A stretch of DNA of 64,000 nt from Isochrysis galbana (Eukaryota; Haptophyta; Isochrysidales; Isochrysidaceae), in NCBI GenBank assembly GCA_018136815.1, contig CM030932.1:2897019-2961018 (forward strand). The letters run 5' to 3'. Below the pieces are notes generated by a model. That model had not been told where the DNA came from and ran no database searches. It saw nothing but the letters and a program-made list of their open reading frames with translations. Position 1 is the first letter of the stretch. Each line of letters opens with the position of its first letter. Below are positions 63,440 through 64,000 of the stretch, in pieces. The position numbers were made by a program, and so were the translations under genes.

Positions 63440-63850
63440 GAAGAATTTGAATTTGTGTAGACTGACCATATTGTCCAGGTCCCACCAGTTGTGGGAACGC
63501 GTGGCGCACTCGGCAGCCACAAATTCGAAGGAAAGATCTTCATCGAATTCGTCGAGTCCATTCGATGTTGTGTTGCACCCTTGAGCGTCGACGCGCGCGC
63601 TGGTGTCATATGGAGATTGCGGTGACGCGGTGACCTCTCGGCGGGGGTACCACGACGTTTGTAATTGTAGTCTTGTAGAGCATCTTGTTGGCTAGCATCC
63701 CTAGCCACATCCACCGGACGAGCCCTGCGCCAACCGCGCACACCCCCATCGCGGGGGAGGGGCTCCGTTGCCGTCGACGGGCTACGGTCCCGCACCACTA
63801 CGGTTATACTAACACAACCATCAAAACTCGGACGATGACACGATGACCGT
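63440..63850 (+). repeat. Dispersed repeat C, copy 2
   Basis: Same order of blocks as 39140-39560 with about 80% similarity by eye. Confidence 0.75.
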
Positions 63851-63861
63851 TAGAACTTATA

Positions 63862-64000
63862 GCGTCGTATGACATCTTGTTAGCTAGCATTCCTAGCCAC
63901 ATACACCGGACGAGCCATGCGCCAACCGCGCACACCCCCATCGCGGGGTAGGGGCTCCGTTGCCGTCGAAGGGCTACGGTCCCGCAGCACTAAGGTTATA
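63862..64000 (+). repeat. Dispersed repeat C, copy 3 (partial)
   Basis: Repeats the second half of copy 2 (TTAGCTAGCATTCCTAGCCA to GGCTACGGTCCCGCAGCAC) in direct tandem and runs off the window. Confidence 0.75.

Overview
This window is nuclear DNA of a GC-rich eukaryote, most likely a unicellular alga (haptophyte-like or pelagophyte-like; the lineage cannot be fixed from sequence alone). The evidence is spliceosomal GT-AG introns in host genes, with donors often GTGCG or GTGAG; eukaryote-only proteins such as diphthine synthase, an ABCF ribosome factor and NAD(P)HX dehydratase; a chromodomain LTR retrotransposon; and very repeat-rich intergenic DNA. Genes are single units on either strand, not operons. 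Two 100-base N runs (4606-4705 and 56584-56683) are assembly gaps.

Region 1 (1-17172) is retrotransposon DNA. A nearly complete Ty3/gypsy chromovirus occupies about 4706-16279. Its Pol is one 2433-residue reading frame carrying, in order, a Ser-rich leader, a phage-type DNA cytosine methyltransferase-like domain, aspartic protease, reverse transcriptase, RNase H, integrase and a C-terminal chromodomain. Bases 1-4605 duplicate its gag/pol section and differ almost only by one-base indels, so they look like an unmerged contig end or a decayed sister copy. A roughly 700-bp inverted repeat follows the element. A second, diverged and broken copy of the methyltransferase domain lies at 31171-31983.

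Region 2 (17173-35440) holds a 10-exon ABCF2/ARB1-type gene, an ankyrin-repeat gene that looks AT-richer than its surroundings, a Golgi-type sulfotransferase and a 7-exon CobW/ZNG1-type metal-chaperone GTPase with four Cys/His-rich repeats. Dispersed repeat families A and B lie between them.

Region 3 (35441-47520) contains a Stowaway-like element with TA target duplications, carrying a nested non-coding element that is repeated 1 kb downstream. It also has a two-helix membrane protein, NAD(P)HX dehydratase and a small coiled-coil gene.

Region 4 (47884-51525) is an AGAGT pentanucleotide satellite split by one inserted repeat. Region 5 (51526-58546) has a tiny single-helix membrane protein gene, a non-LTR-like remnant, an RCC1/coiled-coil gene cut by a gap, a second copy of repeat B and a hAT transposase tail. 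Region 6 (58547-64000) has a head-to-head pair, diphthine synthase with an unusual C-terminal domain and a secreted or organellar SRPBCC-glutaredoxin fusion, then more dispersed repeats.

The host genes are ordinary cellular functions (translation, metabolite repair, metal handling, sulfation, redox) with no shared pathway visible. The main biological novelty is the methyltransferase-bearing chromovirus.
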